Positions 5,355 through 6,650 of a DNA stretch of 6,650 nt are shown piece after piece. The DNA comes from CAZJCK01 sp964544635. GTDB lineage: Bacteria > Zixibacteria > MSB-5A5 > GN15 > FEB-12. Within the stretch, counting starts at the first letter, position 1. Every line of letters starts with the position of its first letter. Below the pieces are notes generated by a model. It saw only the letters and a list, made by a program, of their open reading frames with translations. It did no database searches and was not told the origin of the DNA. A program made the position numbers and the translations under genes. The stretch spans positions 1-6,650 of the forward strand of contig CAZJCK010000116.1 of assembly GCA_964544635.1 (NCBI GenBank), in the 5' to 3' direction.

Positions 5355-6148
5355 TGGCTCATCCCGATCACGAGAAAAATCGCGCCGCCTGGAACCAGAT
5401 GGCGCGCATTCATTTTGACCATCCGGAGTATCGGATGGACGAGTTCATGGCCGGCTGGAACTCGCTCAAGCAGGTCGAGCGGGATGTGCTCGGCGACGTA
5501 ACCGGCCTGTCGCTGCTGCACCTGCAGTGCCAGTTCGGCATGGATACGCTGTCGTGGGCACGGCTCGGCGCCAGAGTGACCGGCGTCGATATCTCCGACG
5601 ATTCGATCGAATATGCCCGGTCGTTCAAGGATCGCGCCGGCTTCCCCGAAGCGCGCTTCATCCGCAGCGACGTGCTCGACCTGATCGGCGTGATCGACGA
5701 CAAGTTTGATATCGTGTTCATGTCGCACGGCACCATCTGCTGGTTGTCGAGTATTCACAAGTTGATGGAGGTGGTGGCGCATCACCTGAAGCCGGGCGGA
5801 CGGTTCTTTATCGTTGATGCCCACCCGATGTTCCACGTGTTCGATCCGTTCTACAAGGAACACGGTATCACCTACTTCGGGCGCGAAACGATGCGACTCA
5901 TCGACGATACCGACTATGCCGACCGCAGCGCCGTGATCAAGGGCGAACAGGTCGAGTTCGTACATACGACGTCGGATATCATCAATGCCACCGCCGACGC
6001 CGGCCTGGTGGTGAAGCGCTTCGACGAGTATAACAAGGGATACTACCCGGTGTACGAAGAGTGGGTTCGAGAGGGTGACTACTGGCACCCGCCGGAAGGC
6101 AAACCCGATTTCCCGCTTATGTTCTCACTGCTGGCGGTGAAACCGTAA
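5354..6148 (+). CDS. Class I SAM-dependent methyltransferase
   Basis: The 264-residue soluble protein has a Rossmann methyltransferase core. Motif I is LLHLQCQFGMDTL at 54-66, a variant in which QCxFGxD replaces the common GxGxG loop; it is typical of a widespread but uncharacterised bacterial family. The acidic residue that would bind the SAM ribose is D79 in VTGVDIS. D106 in RSDVLD fits the adenine-binding position, and LKPGGRFFIVD at 145-155 is the usual post-motif strand. The C-terminal part (156-264), rich in aromatic residues (FDEYNKGYYPVYEEW), probably forms the substrate cap. The substrate is not identifiable. The gene is last in the lptF-lptG operon with a 1-base TAATG overlap, so an envelope or lipid substrate is possible, but that is an inference from context only. 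No signal peptide or membrane segment is seen. Confidence 0.88.
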   Translation: MAHPDHEKNRAAWNQMARIHFDHPEYRMDEFMAGWNSLKQVERDVLGDVTGLSLLHLQCQFGMDTLSWARLGARVTGVDISDDSIEYARSFKDRAGFPEARFIRSDVLDLIGVIDDKFDIVFMSHGTICWLSSIHKLMEVVAHHLKPGGRFFIVDAHPMFHVFDPFYKEHGITYFGRETMRLIDDTDYADRSAVIKGEQVEFVHTTSDIINATADAGLVVKRFDEYNKGYYPVYEEWVREGDYWHPPEGKPDFPLMFSLLAVKP

Positions 6149-6168
6149 TTGTTGCCGGTCTGTTTTTT
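6142..6168 (+). terminator. Weak candidate terminator after the methyltransferase gene
   Basis: A short ACCG...CGGT stem (6142-6145 with 6156-6159, 10-base loop) is followed by CTG and six T residues at 6163-6168. The position, in the 34-base gap between convergent genes, is right for a terminator, but a 4-bp stem with a large loop is weak. Confidence 0.25.
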
Positions 6169-6182
6169 CGCCGGAGGCTCAA

Positions 6183-6650
6183 TCAGGACAATAAATCGCC
6201 ATCGATCGGCCGCCCACCGGCGCCCGGTTTCCCCTCGGCGCGGTTGTGGTAGAGGCGGCGGGTCGGGTAGGCGAAGTCGATGTCGTCGTTCTGCTTGAAC
6301 GCCGTCAGGATGTCTTCCCAGATTGCCTGGTCGGTAGCGCGACGTTCCCGGGGAAGGCAGAGACAACGGATGGTGAGCATGACGCCGGAGTCTTTCACCG
6401 AAGTAAACACCAGCGGATTGAGATCGATGTCGTAGATCATGAAATGCCGCGACGCTTCACGAACGCGCTGCTTGGCGAATTCGGTCAAACCCTCGCCGTG
6501 ACTGCTCGCGATCTTCTGCAGAAGCTCTTTGGCTTTCTCCCAGTTGCTTTCGAAGGTAACGAGCACCCCGATCTCGTGCCAGATATACTGAAACCACCCT
6601 TCCGAGTAGTTCGCCTGCATCTCTGTAAACACCTTGGCGTTGGGGATGTG
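6183..6650 (-). CDS. MscS-family mechanosensitive ion channel, C-terminal part (5' end outside window)
   Basis: The reading frame is open to the right edge, so only the last 155 residues are present; a GTG at 6632 is internal rather than the start. The visible part begins HIPNAKVFTE, matching the conserved PN motif at the end of the MscS beta-domain, and continues ANYSEGWFQYIWHEIGVLVTF, typical of the small-channel family. A C-terminal alpha/beta domain follows and ends with the characteristic DIDFAYPTRRLYHN. The pore-lining helices would lie off the window. These channels release solutes during hypo-osmotic shock. The last 20 or so residues (GKPGAGGRPIDGDLLS) form a low-complexity tail. The gene runs convergently to the lptFG operon and ends 34 bases from the methyltransferase stop. 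The family call is secure from these motifs; subfamily and full length cannot be told. Confidence 0.88.
   Translation of the reverse strand, partial: HIPNAKVFTEMQANYSEGWFQYIWHEIGVLVTFESNWEKAKELLQKIASSHGEGLTEFAKQRVREASRHFMIYDIDLNPLVFTSVKDSGVMLTIRCLCLPRERRATDQAIWEDILTAFKQNDDIDFAYPTRRLYHNRAEGKPGAGGRPIDGDLLS

Noticed and set aside
6149..6182. CCGG...CCGG around the T-tract as a bidirectional terminator
   Set aside because: The stem is only four bases and the T-tract lies in its loop rather than after it. No A/T run supports termination on the minus strand.
6630..6632. GTG at 6632 as the start of a short 149-residue protein
   Set aside because: The frame continues upstream to the window edge and encodes HIPNAK, part of the conserved MscS PN motif, so this is an internal valine codon of a truncated gene.

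Overview
The window carries seven genes and one intergenic repeat cluster from a GC-rich bacterium with an outer membrane. The evidence for an outer membrane is the adjacent lptF/lptG pair, which encodes the inner-membrane permeases that extract lipopolysaccharide. The combination of a YhaM-type OB-fold/HD nuclease, TTG and GTG starts and 'GTCATTCCCGCGAAAGCGGG'-type intergenic repeats would fit an uncultured FCB-group (for example Zixibacteria-like) or deltaproteobacterial lineage. This placement is an inference; there is no phylogenetic marker in the window.

Layout. Positions 1-338 are non-coding. They hold almost three copies of an exact 80-bp tandem repeat (two hairpins per unit), followed by two further hairpins. 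Positions 339-2811 form a leftward, translationally coupled operon whose promoter-proximal gene lies at its right end: a YhaM-family 3'-5' exoribonuclease, then the ATPase FetA, then the permease FetB. Both junctions are 4-base stop/start overlaps. Positions 2812-2923 are a divergent, AT-rich promoter region with a palindromic ATTATAAT that supplies a perfect -10 hexamer on each strand. Positions 2924-6148 form a rightward operon: lptF (with an unusually long segment before its second transmembrane bundle), lptG (23-base overlap, GTG start) and a class I SAM-dependent methyltransferase (1-base TAATG overlap). Convergent to this, and cut by the right edge, is the C-terminal part of an MscS-family mechanosensitive channel on the minus strand.

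How the genes work together. LptF and LptG together form the transmembrane part of the LptB2FG ABC transporter; lptB, lptC, lptA and lptD are not in the window. FetA and FetB together form a complete small ABC transporter of the iron-exporter family. The nuclease and the methyltransferase are tightly coupled to these transporters, but the sequence does not show a functional link.

Overall this is mostly recognisable housekeeping and envelope gene content. I do not see a convincing new defence or mobile system. The parts that most merit a second look are the composite 80-bp repeat, the extra segment of LptF, and the two coupled partners (nuclease with fetAB, methyltransferase with lptFG).
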